Origin: Calliopum simillimum
Taxonomy: Eukaryota > Arthropoda > Insecta > Diptera > Lauxaniidae
DNA length: 64,000 nucleotides
Direction of reading: 5' to 3'
Assembly (NCBI GenBank): GCA_951812925.1
Contig: OX638368.1
Location: 26,289,187-26,353,186, forward strand
In this document: in pieces, positions 33,166-44,904 of the stretch
Layout of the letters: every line of letters starts with the position of its first letter
Numbering within the stretch: the stretch's first letter is position 1
The notes under the pieces: generated by a model
Told to the model about the DNA's origin: nothing
What the model saw: the letters and a program-made list of their open reading frames with translations, nothing else
The model's database searches: none
Translations under genes and position numbers: made by a program

Positions 33166-36100
33166 ATGAAGGCCGAATCGGACACCAACTCCAACTCTGC
33201 TGGTAATACGAGTGCTACTGAGAAGGATCGTGATAGGCGTGGACGTGGGGCACGAGGAACGCGATTCTCTGATGCTGATGGAGGTAGCAATAGTGGACGG
33301 GATCGTAGTCGTGATGAGCGTCGCAATTGCCGTGTCTACATATCGAACATACCTTACGATTATCGCTGGCAGGACTTGAAAGATTTGTTCCGACGCATTG
33401 TTGGTTCCGTTGAGTATGTGGAATTGTTTCATGATGAGAGCGGAAAAGCGCGAGGTTGCGGAATTGTTGAGTTTAAGGATCCTGACAATGTTGAGAAAGC
33501 GCTAGAAAAGATGAATCGCTATGAAATTAATGGACGCGAATTGGTAGTGAAAGAAGATCATGGGGAACAACGTGATCAATGTGGCCGCATTTTACGTGAT
33601 GGTGTAGCTGCTGGTGGTGGTGGTGGTGGAGGCGGAGGAGGAGGAGGTGGTGGCGGCAGAGGTGGTGCCGGCGGCGGTGGAGATCGTGATCGTAGTTTTT
33701 CACGACGCGATGATGATCGATTGTAAGTATAATTTTTGCAAAGAGATGCCTTTTCTTACTTTTTGCAGGTTATCTCGCAAATACAAACCTTATTGTGTTT
33801 GCATGCATAGTGAGAAGTACCAACTTTTTAGGGGTTTATATCAATCAGTTTTTGCCAAGATGTTAAACAAAATTTCAACTAGTAGGTTTTTTGAGGTGCA
33901 ATTATCTTGTCAGATTTTATACAATATTATGTAAAAACAGTTTTGGAAACGGAACGGAAATCGCTATAAGGAAATCATTATTACCTAATGAGAAGACAAT
34001 TTGGCTTCATTTAGCGAATAAAGTTTTTTGAAGACGTGTACCTTTCAATCTTATATTGAGGTTATGCCTGGTATAGTTTTCTTGTAAAGGTTTTGAAAAT
34101 CGAAATTTATTTTCAATATTTCGTTATACTTTTATACAAAATTTTATGATTTTTTACTTCATTGTCTTTTTTTTATTTTTGTGAAAAGATTTGCGTAGAG
34201 AGAAATAAGTCCTTCTCAATTCCCAATTTTTTTATTATTGGATCTTATAAATTTGGAGTTTTAAGTATCTTATTTTTGAGATTTAAATCGATTTCGAACT
34301 GTTTTCAGGCGCTTGCTTTCTTCCGTAAAGAGTTTTTGTAATCTACTCGAATCTCTTTGTTCAATTTCTACATGTCGTCCCCGTCATGCCAAACTATGAA
34401 TGTGTCTTTTTCCAAATTTTGAGGAAATAAAGATTGCTTTATATATTTATTTGGCCTAATGAACTTATGAGAAAAGATTCTTCATGCTATTTAATGGTTT
34501 TAGCATTACGGGAACGTTGCATAATATTATAAAAAATCCATATATCCATATGCATTATACGAGGAAACAGCTGAAACAAAAAATTTTGTTAAACGTTACT
34601 CTTAAAATTAAATAAAATCTTATTTTATGCATTTTCGATTGATGCTTTTGTATTTCCAAATCATATGAAAAGTTACTTTAAAGAAAATAATACAGGGATT
34701 AAAGGAAACAACAGCACACGTACAACTTTGTTTGCTAGACTAAGCAAAACAGCGCCCTGTGGATAGCTACTAGTTGTTACCTCATCTGATTCAGACTATC
34801 TGCATTATGAAACGTGGCTCCTAAAAGTCCAACCACACAATTCTCTAACTACGGAGCACTTTTTACTGATCTGCTAAAATCCTGCACATCTCTCCTAAGG
34901 AGTAGTAAGCAAACCAACGATGCACAGGTGTTTTCCGGAATTATTTGCCAGCCATCTTGGACTTCCTGTCCGACTCCTGGGACACTGAACCTATCCACTA
35001 CGTTGTGCATTTTCCAATAGGTACTGCAATTCATCAAATCATGCAATTCCTTAAAACATTTTCGCGACATACAAAATTACTTAAAAAAATTATCTTCATG
35101 TGACACCCCAGCAGTTTGATACGTAACCGGTGGTATTCCCCAAATTGTTCCCTAATCTCAATGAATTCTAATAACTAATAGCTGAAGTTCGTCAGAGGAA
35201 AAAATATATGAAAACGCAATACTAATTGTCAAGTGTTGGCAACCATAAACTTAAATTTAGCATACAAAATTTTCGTCTAAACTGTTCAAACTTACAACTC
35301 GAAGCGTTTTGTCAAGTACCTGTAATGCTGCAATCCATTTCTTCAATAAATAAATAAACAATTTTAAAATCCTGAAAAAGTTAGCTTGTGTTATTTGTGG
35401 CTTTGGACTAATAAAGCCGTTGTTTTCTCAAATGTACAACCGTATGGAAAAAATAGATTTTTTTTTTTTTTAAATTGCTGATTTGAAAGGGGAATAACTC
35501 AATTAAAAATCGCACGTTTTTGTTTTTTTAAGAGTTTATTATAACGAAAAATGCAATCGATTGAAATGCAAACTCTATCTCAACACCAGATAAATGGAAT
35601 TGAATCGTTTTGAAAATATTTAGCAGATATGTATATAATTGTGTTTTACTGCGGCTACTGATGTATATTAAAGTTTTCTTTGTGTATGGGTTTTTGTTTC
35701 ACTTTCTATTAATTTGCAATTTGTCGTTTTTTTTATTGAGCCTCTAGGGAGAATCGTCGCCTACAAATGTCTTTAATAAATTTTTTGAAATTTACTTTAA
35801 AAACAACTTACCAATGTGGTGGAAGAATGCTGATTTAATGTGCCTGCTTATTGGTGTAGTTTTTTCGACAACGGAAAATATTTCGTAGATTTTGCTGCTG
35901 ATTCGTCAATTTCCTCTTTTAGATCTGGCCGTAACAATTTTAACATGCTGGTGAATGATTTTAATAATTCCTCGAATTACAATTTGTATGGGCTTTCTGC
36001 TTCGTTTTTGGAGAGTCTGGGCATTAATGGACCTTTGCATAATAAAGTGTTTGTCGCTAATGTGAGTATATTGAAATTTGTTTAATTGTTAACTTTACAA

Positions 36101-38894
36101 ACTATTTACACTCGGTACCTGCTTGTTAATAAAGTAAAAAAAAAAAATTAAAATAAAAAGAAATGGTTCAGAACAAACTCTATCGCTTCGATATCAACAT
36201 GGGCATATTCTGTACTGAATAAGCAACTATTTGAAAAATATATTTTACTGCAATTCAAATGTCATAGTAATTGGTTTTAAATATTTATTTGTAGCAAGAT
36301 TTTGTTGCCATCGATCGGTCTTTTTCTTAAATTTATATATAGACTGCTCACTTGTAGCAGTTTAGGTCTGAGGGCAGCCAAAGCTGAATATTTTGTTTGT
36401 AAAAAGATGAATATTTTTGTCGATTTCGACCTTACTAACGTTTTTAACTTGTGGGTTTCTGTTTTGAAAAGCCATTAGTAAGATTTCTCAGTTGTACATT
36501 ATTATTCCTTATGGCCACATCAAAGCTCGGCCTTAACTTTAAACACATTTTTTTTTTGTTTTTTTGAAAATTTTTACACATTTGTGATCTAACGTTCTTT
36601 TTTTTTTACTTTTTCGAGAACAGAAATTGCAATTCTTTTGATTGGTATTAGCCTCTATGTTTTTTCGAGTGTTCAAGAATTTTTACTCCTCATAGACTTC
36701 TAGAAAACAGTTTGTTAGGAAAATCACTGGTTCTCGTCGCTTTTTGAGCCTCCGCAAGTTTTTAAAACATTTGTTGTATTTTCACTGGCCAGTGCTTAAG
36801 GGATTTCTGTTCAAAAACCACATTTGTTTCACGTCTTATAGCTTTGAAAGTAAAAACCAACTAAAAGAAGCTGTTCATTATATTATTTTGATTTTATGAA
36901 ATACAGTCACTCTGGCATTGTGTTGATCTGATGATGCTCCTTATTAAAAAAAAATACCCTAAATTTATTTCATGGGTTTCCTTTGGCTTATTGCAATTCA
37001 TTTCCTAGTGTTCTCGAGTTTTTTTTATATTTCCGCATAAAATTTTGCTCATTATGTGTATGTACTATTTTCTTCGGTGAAGTTTTCAACTAAAGTTTAA
37101 AATTCTAAATGGGAATTTTTGTGTATTTTGATTTGTCTCGTTTCATCTCTAATTTTTTAAGTGTTAAAATGTTAATTACATACAATTTTTCATTTGTTGT
37201 TATCCACATAACGTGTTTTCGGAAATGCAACAAAATTTCGTTGCCATGCGCAGTGTAAAGTTTAGCGCGGAACACTGAACTTATTGCGGCATTTTTTGAT
37301 AAAATATTGCGCAATAAATTTTGCAGAGTGGCTACTACGTGACTAGTGCAGTATTCCCAAAAGTTGCATCTATGTTAATATAAATATGTACTACTACTGC
37401 GGCAGTACTTGCGTAGTATTGCATTTCCGAAAACACTTATACTTTTTCAGCCTTGCAAATTAGAAACGAAACGGTTCGAATGAAAAATACATAAAGAGAC
37501 CCATCTTTTTTTGTATTTAAATAATATTAATTTATACATTTTTCACAGCTTGATTACAAGGTCGATTCCAAGAAACTTAAGCAAGTTTTCAAATTGGCCG
37601 GTAAAGTTCAAAGTGTCGATTTATCGCTTGATAAAGAGGGAAATAGCCGAGGTTTCGCTGTTGTGGAATTCGATCATCCTGTAGAAGCAGTTCAAGCAAT
37701 CTCAATGCTAGATCGTCAAATGCTTTATGAACGTCGCATGACCGTACGTTTGGATCGCATCCCAGATAAAGGCGAAGGTTTAAAACTACCCGAGGGCTTA
37801 GGTGGCATTGGCATTGGTTTGGGGCAAAATGGTGAACCTTTAAAGGATGTAGCCCGCAATTTGCCAAATATTATAAATCAACAACAGCAAGGTGCACATG
37901 TGCAACAAATGCAACAGCAGCAGCAATTGTCCACACAAAGCGCCAATTTGCTTGCTAATATGGGAGTTAATTTAGGTGGTGGCGGTGTCTTTAATACATC
38001 GATGCAACCAACCCCGGTTGCACCAGTGGTACAGCAACAAAAGCCGCAATCGAGTGCTGCTGCCACATTAGCTGCTGCTGGTCTAAATCTTAGCAACCTT
38101 TCAAGCTCTAATTTGGCAAATCTTAGCAATCTTTCAAGCTCTAATTTGGCTGCGCTTACCAATGTTGTTGGTGGACTTGGTGCGGCTCTGTCCAATCCAT
38201 TGTTGTCTTCATCTCTATCAAATTTGGGCTTAAACTTAGGCCAAGCTCCGATAACACCAAACAACGATGATTCAATGTCTTCTGCAAATGTTGGTCTAAG
38301 TAATAATTATAGCACCAGTGGAAATAACTATAGCTCCGGTTATTCATCTTCTGGTTTTAACACTGGCAGCGGTGGTGGTGGTGGAGGTGGTGGCAATGTT
38401 GGTGGATTCGATGGACTACGTAATTCTTACAACAGTGGGAATAGCGGCGGAAATACTGGTCAAGGTGATTATAATAACTCTTCAAGTTTGGATATGTATG
38501 GTGGAGGCAGCAGCGGCAACAATTCTGGTCTTGGCTCAAATAATCCACGTAAATCAGATACAATTATTATCAAAAATGTAAGCTTGTGATAAAAGTTGGT
38601 TAAATGCAAATGCTATTTGTTATTGTTATTGATTGTTTTCAGATTCCCTTATCTTGTACTTGGCAAACATTGCGTGATAAATTCCGCGATGTGGGTGAAG
38701 TTAAATTTGCTGAAATTCGAGGTAATGATCTTGGTGTTGTGAGATTTTTCAAAGAACGTGATGCAGAGTTAGCTATTGGTAATGATATTGCATTAAATTC
38801 TTGTTTGAAAAAAAACGATAGCAATTTTCTCATTGCAGGCTTGATGGATGGATCACGAATGGATGGACGAACCATCAAAGTTTCATATTTTTAA
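33166..38894 (+). CDS. rump: hnRNP M-like RNA-binding protein Rumpelstiltskin, five coding exons
   Basis: Coding exons 33166-33722, 35923-36061, 37549-38577, 38643-38778 and 38839-38894 join in frame to 638 aa, close to the fly protein as I recall it. There are three RRM domains. RRM1 (about 53-128) has CRVYISNI and ARGCGIVEF and is followed by a poly-Gly tract (about 147-175). RRM2, across exons 2-3, has HNKVFVAN joined to LDYKVDSKKLKQVF and SRGFAVVEFDHP. RRM3, across exons 3-5, has DTIIIKN, then TWQTLRDKFRDVGEVKF and ends RTIKVSYF. A Q/N/S/G-rich linker separates RRM2 and RRM3. In Drosophila, Rump binds nanos and oskar mRNA and acts in posterior localisation. The ATG has a good fly context (CGAAAATG). 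All junctions have GT-AG borders. Poly-A signals follow at 39044 and 39093. Confidence 0.93.
33723..35922 (+). other. rump: rump intron 1 (2.2 kb)
   Basis: Runs from donor GTAAGT at 33723 to acceptor TTTTAG ending 35922. It contains a stretch near 34700-35070 of higher complexity with open frames on both strands but no recognised domain, and an A/T-rich remainder. No other gene is supported inside. Confidence 0.85.
36062..37548 (+). other. rump: rump intron 2 (1.5 kb)
   Basis: Donor GTGAGT at 36062, acceptor TTTCACAG ending 37548. It holds a small MITE at 37211-37436. No other gene is seen inside. Confidence 0.85.
37211..37436. mobile_element. MITE in rump intron 2 (about 226 bp)
   Basis: The inverted ends are GTGTTTTCGGAAATGCA (left) and TGCATTTCCGAAAACAC (right). 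The interior has 'gtagtact' and 'actactgcgg' words. It lies about 110 bp before the exon 3 acceptor. Confidence 0.8.
38779..38838 (+). other. rump: rump last intron, 60 nt, in frame and stop-free
   Basis: Donor G|GTAATG and acceptor ATTGCAG. Removing it joins ELAIG to LMDGSRMDG, restoring the RRM3 third strand as in the fly protein. The 60 nt are a multiple of three and contain no in-frame stop. Retention would insert 20 residues into RRM3 without truncation. Confidence 0.8.
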
Positions 38895-39043
38895 ATGAAA
38901 CATATTTACTCAGCTATATCGACGGTATTTTACATTAGTTTGCAGACAACATTAATCAATACTTAATAGTTTCATTTGCGCATTACGCTAAGCAAAATAA
39001 TTTATAATATAAACAGCAACTTCTTGTTGGCCTAAATTTCTTA

Positions 39044-39098
39044 AATAAACTATATATTATGATAGAAACACAAAATCCTTCAAATACATAATAATAAA
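39044..39098 (+). terminator. rump: Poly-A signals of rump
   Basis: AATAAA at 39044-39049 and again at 39093-39098, 150-200 bases after the stop codon. Either could direct 3' end formation. Confidence 0.5.
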
Positions 39099-39306
39099 GA
39101 ATATACAGTTTTATGTGTGTAACTTGAATTACATATTGTTTCTTTTTTTCTTCTTTTTACACAAAAGATCTTTGCAGCAGGGCGATGCAAAACATGGGAA
39201 AAATAAAAAAAAAAACTTTCATAAGTGCCGTATTTTTCTTTTTGCTGTGATTCAAATCAAATCTATGCTAAAATTTAAATAAAGTAAACTTGAAAAGTTC
39301 TTTTAG

Positions 39307-39700
39307 ATGTCGAAGCAATTTTCTTGGCATGGAGTGGGACTATAACCGATTTGTATATTTAAGCATACTCAGGAATACGATGGAGCCATTTTCATTTGAT
39401 TACATGCCAGTTAATTCAACTGGATACCTCAAAGTCCTAATCTAAACCCAATTGAGCACCTTTGGAATTATGCGAGAAATATTATTGTGAAATATTACTA
39501 GTTATAAATATTTGGAGGAACTTGGGCAGGAGTTTAAGATTCTAGATATTCTATTCCAAAGATCAGATGCCAAAAACTTGCAGAGAGCTTGCCTCGTACA
39601 TGTGACGAAACAATCAAAAATCTTGGCTACATCACAAAATACTAACGTTTTAAATAATTACAAGTTGTTTGTTTTTAGACTTAATCGTGCTTAATATATT
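39307..39700 (+). pseudogene. Tc1/mariner-like transposase relic
   Basis: Frame-broken remnants of a Tc1-type transposase. One frame at 39421-39490 reads WIPQSPNLNPIEHLWN, the diagnostic block containing the last catalytic region. Upstream, FSWHGVG (39320-39340) resembles the 'fSwhG.G' block, with most of the intervening domain deleted. The frame after the block (39512-39694) holds a decayed C-terminus. No ends were identified. Confidence 0.7.
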
Positions 39701-39705
39701 TTTCC

Positions 39706-40270
39706 ATGGCTGTAGCTCTCTGAAGATTGGGATATAGCATTTATAAAAATCGTATTAGTGTAGAACACCTGTATGGATTTGAAATATATTTTAACAAGCA
39801 TAAAATTTTGCAATAAGTTATGGTTTTCGAGGTATAAAAATTTTTTGAAAATTTAAGCCAGTTTTTCGAAGGAACAGCTATTATCTCCAAAAAATTCACT
39901 ATTAACCCATTGTTTTAGTAACAAAATATGGAAGCTTAATCTATTGCCTTTCATTTGATGTGCCACTAGTACCTAATTTTGGTTCATTAGTACTTTTTTT
40001 TTATAGAAAAACAAAAAATAAACCATGGAAATTTGCATGAAATATAAAAAAGTGACCGTTTTTATACAATATTTTATCGTGAAAGCAACAACTTTCAAAT
40101 CGATAATAGGTACACGCTCTCAAAATAGGTCGAAAAACGGTATTTTTGGAAAAAAGAACTCGACAATATTAGTCATTTTCGATGTTTTGGAAATGCTGTA
40201 TCCGAATCCGGTCTCACAAATCCTCTATCATGAATGGTGTTCGAGATATCCAAATCTCAAATAAATAGGG
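39706..40270. repeat. Remnants of foldback families (ii) and (i)
   Basis: 39715-39960 carries 'ctctgaagattgggatatag' and following text of family (ii). 40060-40265 carries the 'tcattttcgatgttttgg', 'gaatccggtctcacaaatc' and 'gtgttcgagatatcc' text of family (i). Each is a single arm, so neither can fold alone. Confidence 0.55.
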
Positions 40271-40398
40271 GAAACCAGGGGTTCCGCATACTTTCAATTA
40301 AATTCCGTTCCAGAGAACCGTGCTCAGTTTTGTGAGAAAGTGAATTTCAGAACATGCCTATATGGTCTCTATCAAGAGCTCTTAATTATAAACCAACT

Positions 40399-41036
40399 AG
40401 CTGGCTTTGCTCGCCCGTTCCCGATGCCCTTTACATATGTTCCAAGTCCCATCTATCTCCGTCATCCTTCTCTTCCAACCCTTCAGGTTTTTCAAGGTGA
40501 ATAAAATATATATTTATGTACCAACTTTCATAATGATAGCTACTATAGGCGTAGAAATATAGCATTTTGAGTATTTTTACTGTACGGGGGCTGCAAATCG
40601 CTTTCGTTCAATCCCTCTTAAGCTTTGCATGCTGAATAGTAGACGCAATAAACTTCCATGTACCAAGTTTCATAATGATAACTGATATAGGAACACTGAT
40701 ATAGCATTTTATGTGTTTTTTTCATATTAGGGGTGCAAAGTCCCCTAGTTCAATCCCCCTCAAATTTTGCATGGTGAATGGTACATACATTATGCATAAG
40801 TTCACTAACTTTCATAATCATAACGTGTATAACTGTAGAGATATAGCAATTTTTGTTTTTTTTTTAGTATGGGGGGTGCAACCCCCGTTCCCCTCAGTGG
40901 AATCTCACCCCCTTAAGAACCTTTTACAGACCACAACAAACAATTTAAAAAAAAAATTATGTAAATCGGCCTTGTAGTTTCCGCGTTCATAAGCTACATA
41001 CGGACACCATTTCATTTTTATATATATAGATTAAGA
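40399..41036 (+). mobile_element. Repeat element with about 140-bp internal units
   Basis: After AGCTGGCTTTGCTCGCCCGT, three tandem units of about 140 bp follow. Their marker 'tttcataatgata' begins near 40526, 40668 and 40807, and each unit also has 'gatatagcatttt' and 'ccccctnaa'. The element ends with 'tacatacggacaccatttca' and TATATATAGATT. The form is typical of non-autonomous insect repeats with internal tandem units; its superfamily is unclear. Confidence 0.6.
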
Positions 41037-41276
41037 AGAAAAATCGGCTTTTTCCAGAGCGTTTTAGAATCATTTCAGAGTTTTTTAAGGAACTTTTAAA
41101 GAGTGTAACAATTTCGAACAAAGGATCGAAAAATGTTTTTTATATTTTTTTTATTTTAACCCAACGGAGATAGGAGGATTATTTCAGACGAAATGAAATA
41201 TACAACATCGACCATTGTACAAAAAATGTTATCTTTTTTTCCAAGTTCATTTAAGATGCAAAAGTAATATAATGAT

Positions 41277-41672
41277 ATCGTCGGGTTAAAACTACAACAA
41301 GACATCTATATTTTTCATGTTTTGAGAAAAAAGCGTTTTAAGTATTTTAAAATTCAGTTTTTTTTTTTTTGTTTTTTATTCTTTACATAAAATTGGATGG
41401 GAACAACATTTCAAAAAAGCAAATGGACTGTTGCATAGTTCATGTTTCTGTATACTTAACTCAAAACATCAATATATGTGACTTGGTCTATGAAAAGGGG
41501 GCTTACGAGTCAAAAAAAAATTTTCCAATTTTTGCCGATTCGCATAAATTGACCTTTAAAAGTTGTTTTCCAGTTTTCTTTACAAACATTTTTTTTTTTC
41601 GCACGTAAGCCCCTTTTTCATAGACCAGGTCACATATGTAGATGTCTAGTTGTAGTTTTAACTCGACGATAT
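41277..41672. repeat. 0.4 kb palindrome
   Basis: CGTCGGGTTAAAACTACAAC (41279) pairs with GTTGTAGTTTTAACTCGACG (41651-41670). The inner arms TGTGACTTGGTCTATGAAAA and TTTTCATAGACCAGGTCACA are also complementary, with 'gggggcttacg' inside. Confidence 0.8.
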
Positions 41673-42147
41673 GAAATGGCTGAGGTCTTGTTGAAAATTA
41701 ATAAAATTGGGCTCTGTTTTCACGGAAAGGTTGCTTGATGATGTAGAATTGATGGCATTAAGTTGGAAAAATTACATCGTACAAATAACCGATTATTATG
41801 GCATATCACGTGTATGACATTACTTTTGCCATTTTATTTGGGGGTTATCATGAATCAATATTCTCGAGAATATCCCCCATTATCAAAAATTTTATATTAT
41901 TTTCAGGTGCTTATTGCCCCGGAACATTTTTTGATATAAATTTGTCGACTGCAGTGTGGTAGGGTGTTTATGCTACGGCCTAGCTCATTTGTTTTTCTTC
42001 TTTCTTTATACTATCTTTCAACTGAATTGTTTGGGATTACTGTAATGCTAACGGTTTCCAAAATATTTTAGAGTCAATAGTTTAATCGAGCAAAGTACTG
42101 CGGTCACCAAAAAAGTTTTAAATTATATAAAATCAAAATATAGAAAA
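41673..42147. other. Upstream region of the 201-aa gene
   Basis: A small hairpin (GGGTTATCATGAATCAATATT, 41841-41861, with ATTCTCGAGAATAT beside it) is seen. The 5' leader of the next gene is likely within 42010-42147. No TATA box or initiator is convincing. Confidence 0.35.
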
Positions 42148-42753
42148 ATGAATCGTTATAGCTTAGACTACGATCCAGAATTTGAAAGAATGCTTGTGGC
42201 TATACAAAATAAAAAACTTAATTCGACTTCAAATGATTCAGCTATTTGGCCAAAAATTTCTATATCACCAATTGAAACAGTTAAATGTGACCAAGTTTCA
42301 ACAACTAATAAATATCAATGTAAAAGCCCACAGAATAACTCTGGTCATGGTGACTCAACTGAATTAATAGATTTAAATGCAACTTTTTCCCTTAAAACAA
42401 TGGAATCCAGCGAAGCGCAATTTCATATGATGAATACTGTACGTGAAATTGAACAAACAGATGCATCGCCATCAGGAGAATCAGGAGGTCAATTTTCAAA
42501 TGCATCACCAGCTATTAAATTACACAAATCAAATGAGAAAACCTTAACACATACGTTCTACAACAAAAACGAAACACAATCCTTAAAGAAAAAATATCGT
42601 CTAGATGTTTTAACTAACATTAATATAAAATCACCGCGCACGCCACGTAACATTATGGAAAAACCTCCAATACTTCAAAGTTATCGTCTCTGCAACTATA
42701 AGTATGCTATCAAGTTATCACCAGTTCACTCAATTGAAAGTTTTGCCAAGTAG
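42148..42753 (+). CDS. Unrecognised 201-aa hydrophilic protein
   Basis: A single-exon frame with ATG in fly context (GAAAAATG) and stop TAG. The composition is Ser/Asn/Lys-rich without membrane segments or signal peptide. The start MNRYSLDYDPEFERML looks structured. The rest is probably disordered and has several proline-directed sites (KSP, DASP, NASP, KSPRTPR, KLSP), which suggests phosphorylation by CDK- or MAPK-type kinases. I recognise no domain. The frame ends 842 bases before the SARNP stop and the two genes converge. Codon use and composition differ from the surrounding AT-driven frames, so a real gene is likely. It could be a rapidly evolving cell-cycle or chromatin protein, but that is a guess. 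Confidence 0.65.
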   Translation: MNRYSLDYDPEFERMLVAIQNKKLNSTSNDSAIWPKISISPIETVKCDQVSTTNKYQCKSPQNNSGHGDSTELIDLNATFSLKTMESSEAQFHMMNTVREIEQTDASPSGESGGQFSNASPAIKLHKSNEKTLTHTFYNKNETQSLKKKYRLDVLTNINIKSPRTPRNIMEKPPILQSYRLCNYKYAIKLSPVHSIESFAK

Positions 42754-43594
42754 CTCGATCGGATAATGGTTTGGCCGTAAGCTATATAAAATGTATAAAG
42801 ATTGTCCAGAGAGAAATCATGTTTAAAAAGATGATCTGTTTGGTTTTAAATTTTAATATAAAATTTTGTTTGTTTTACTTCTTTTTAAATGAATTGTTAA
42901 TATATTAATATAAATCAAATTTATCGTTATAACTTGTCGAGTGTAATAATTTAAGTGTTTTTTCCTCCACAACAGAAATCTACTTTGCTTATCACTATCA
43001 CACTTACCCCAACCTTGATGATATTCTACATCCCTATAAAGTAAAGATGAAGTTTCGTAATTCAAAGCTTTTGCTTCACTTTGATGCCTTGAGGACAAAC
43101 AAACTTATGGCAATTCTAATGTTTTACCTTGCAAATTTTAATCCGATAGAAAAGAAGAATGTCAATCTAGACTAATCAATTTTTATAAAGTTTCGAACTA
43201 TGAATCTGGCTTCTGAGTCACCGTTGAGCTGAATGTTTTTGAGAAATTCTGCCTCAAGTTATAAAATTTAGCTTTTGGCCGTATTCGACTTGCGTATAAT
43301 TTTGCGAACATCTCGGTACTTTATGATAGTACCAAAAATATCCTTCTAAAATGTTTTCCTGATGTTATGACTGAAGTGAAAAGTTGGCTGTTATTTTCCC
43401 TTTTATGTATTTTATTTTTAATTGCTTTGGAGCGTAATTTTTAGATTAGTATATACGTAAAAATATTCAAGCAACACTTGCAAATTTTCTGTCTGGTTAG
43501 TACATAGGGTATGTATGTATTTATGTAAATATATAGTAGGTATATAAGTAATATTAGCTACAAAAAGTTTTTTGTTGTTTGTCAACTTTGTCAT
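42754..43594. other. Convergent intergenic region
   Basis: 3' flanks of the 201-aa gene and SARNP. The minus-strand frame 42853-43098 has no recognised domain. AT-rich poly-A-like words occur on both strands. Confidence 0.35.
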
Positions 43595-44640
43595 TTAGTT
43601 ATCAGTCGCTGGTGATGTTGTTGATGCCGTCGTCGGTGTAGCTTTAAAACGTTCCAAACGTTGGCGCGCTTTTTCAGCCCAAACATCCCCTGATTTGCCA
43701 CTAACATTTTTTGACTCACTGTCACCGCCACCACCATCAGCACCAGCACCACCAAAACGTTCTTTACGTTTTAGTAGTTTTTCCTCAGCATCTATTTTTG
43801 CAATTTTTGATGAAACGACACAACCAAAGCGTTCAGCGCGTTTTTTTAACATTTCAATTTGTTGCGTATCAGCGACTGCAGTTGGGGTTGTTGCAGCTGT
43901 AATACCACCGTTATTATTTGAACCTGATCCTGCAATGCCGAATTTTTTTGCGCGCATTTCCAAACGCTCCTGAATACTAAGTTGTGCTACTTTTGCAATT
44001 GCTTTATCTTTACGATCTGCTGCAGTCTCTATAGATGAAACTGTAATTGGATTACGTACGCTCATTTTTGGCACTTTTGTGGTGATCGGCTCGTTATTTT
44101 CTTTAACCGTTGCAGCTGCTTCAGAAATACCACCAACGCCGCCGCCTCCAACAATAGGCGTAAATGAACTTTTCCTTTTGAGAACGATTTTCTTCGAAGT
44201 TGTTACTTGCGTCGTTGATGCTGTTGTATTTTGCAAAATGTCATCAGTAGCTGCATCATCATTAATGTTTTTTTCAACTTCTGCTAGTAGTGCTAAATCG
44301 GGTGCGGCAGGTGTAGTTGTTGGACTCTTAAGTAGTTCATTTTCATCGGCACCAAGTATTTTAGCCTCTTCTTCGTCGGAGAGCACTGCATCCTCATCCT
44401 CACCTTCCAGCAAATCTTCTCCAGATATAGCAGTGTCCTCCAATGAAAGTTCGCCGTCAATAAGTGCAGTTGAAAGGCGATCCTGAAGTTCGGTTTTATT
44501 ACCAGTGGTTGCCAAGCCGCGGAGCTTTAGCTCACGTTTTAAATCGGCCACCTTTCAAAATAGAATGCACAGTCGTTATGAGAAAATTTTATGCAAATTC
44601 TTTTGCTTACCTTCATTTTTGATACATCAGTTTCTGGCAT
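43595..44640 (-). CDS. SARNP: SAP-domain ribonucleoprotein (SARNP/THO1-like), two exons
   Basis: Minus-strand exons 44611-44640 (MPETDVSKMK) and 43595-44551 (VADLKRELKLRG onward) are joined by a 59-nt intron (GTAAGC to GAAAG, 44552-44610), giving 328 aa. The frame of exon 2 alone opens with GTG, so the true ATG is in exon 1. The SAP domain is at about residues 5-42 (VADLKRELKLRGLATTGNK, then ELQDRL). It is followed by an acidic E/D stretch (about 50-80). The C-terminal half has repeated RFG-type motifs: MRAKKFG, KKRAERFG, KRKERFGG and RQRLERFK. SARNP binds RNA/DNA and the helicase UAP56 and works with TREX in mRNA export. Low-complexity G/T/A tracts are typical of fly proteins. It converges on the 201-aa gene. 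Confidence 0.9.
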
Positions 44641-44738
44641 GGCTTCAATATTTCTTTATTTTCCCTGTACTTTTATATTTTTTCTAAAATTCGCGTTACT
44701 TTTTTTGACCGCAATGAATTTTGACGTTTACCAGTTGA

Positions 44739-44755
44739 TATCGATTTACGATATT
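44739..44755 (-). promoter_or_regulatory. DRE-like TATCGAT element upstream of SARNP
   Basis: TATCGATTTACGATA lies about 100 bp upstream of the SARNP start codon. TATCGATA/CGATA words are bound by DREF and BEAF-32 at fly housekeeping promoters. Only the motif is seen; binding is inferred. Confidence 0.35.
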
Positions 44756-44904
44756 AACTATGAACAAGTTCAGGGTTGCATTGAATATGCTACTCGATGA
44801 TTTTAAGGGAACATCCACAAGCCACTTGACCTCAATTATCCGAGTACTCTAAAATATATTTTATGAAATATATCATAACTTCGAACTTTGATATTAGATT
44901 TATA

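Noticed and set aside
33129..33432. Minus-strand frames opposite rump exon 1
   Set aside because: They are shadows of the RRM1 and linker coding sequence.
35740..35922. Alternative start of rump exon 2 at 35748 (acceptor CTCTAG)
   Set aside because: The frame from that acceptor hits a stop before the conserved sequence. The acceptor ending at 35922 joins exon 1 directly to SGRNNFNML in frame.
42610..42640. Destruction-box-like sequence RLDVLTN in the 201-aa protein
   Set aside because: The spacing is R-x3-L rather than R-x2-L, so it does not fit the consensus.
43695..44486. Plus-strand frames rich in Ser/Pro opposite SARNP
   Set aside because: Antisense shadows of the SARNP coding exon.
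43595..44551. SARNP as a single exon starting at 44551
   Set aside because: That frame opens with GTG. A short upstream exon (44611-44640) with ATG and a 59-nt GT-AG intron restores the conserved start.
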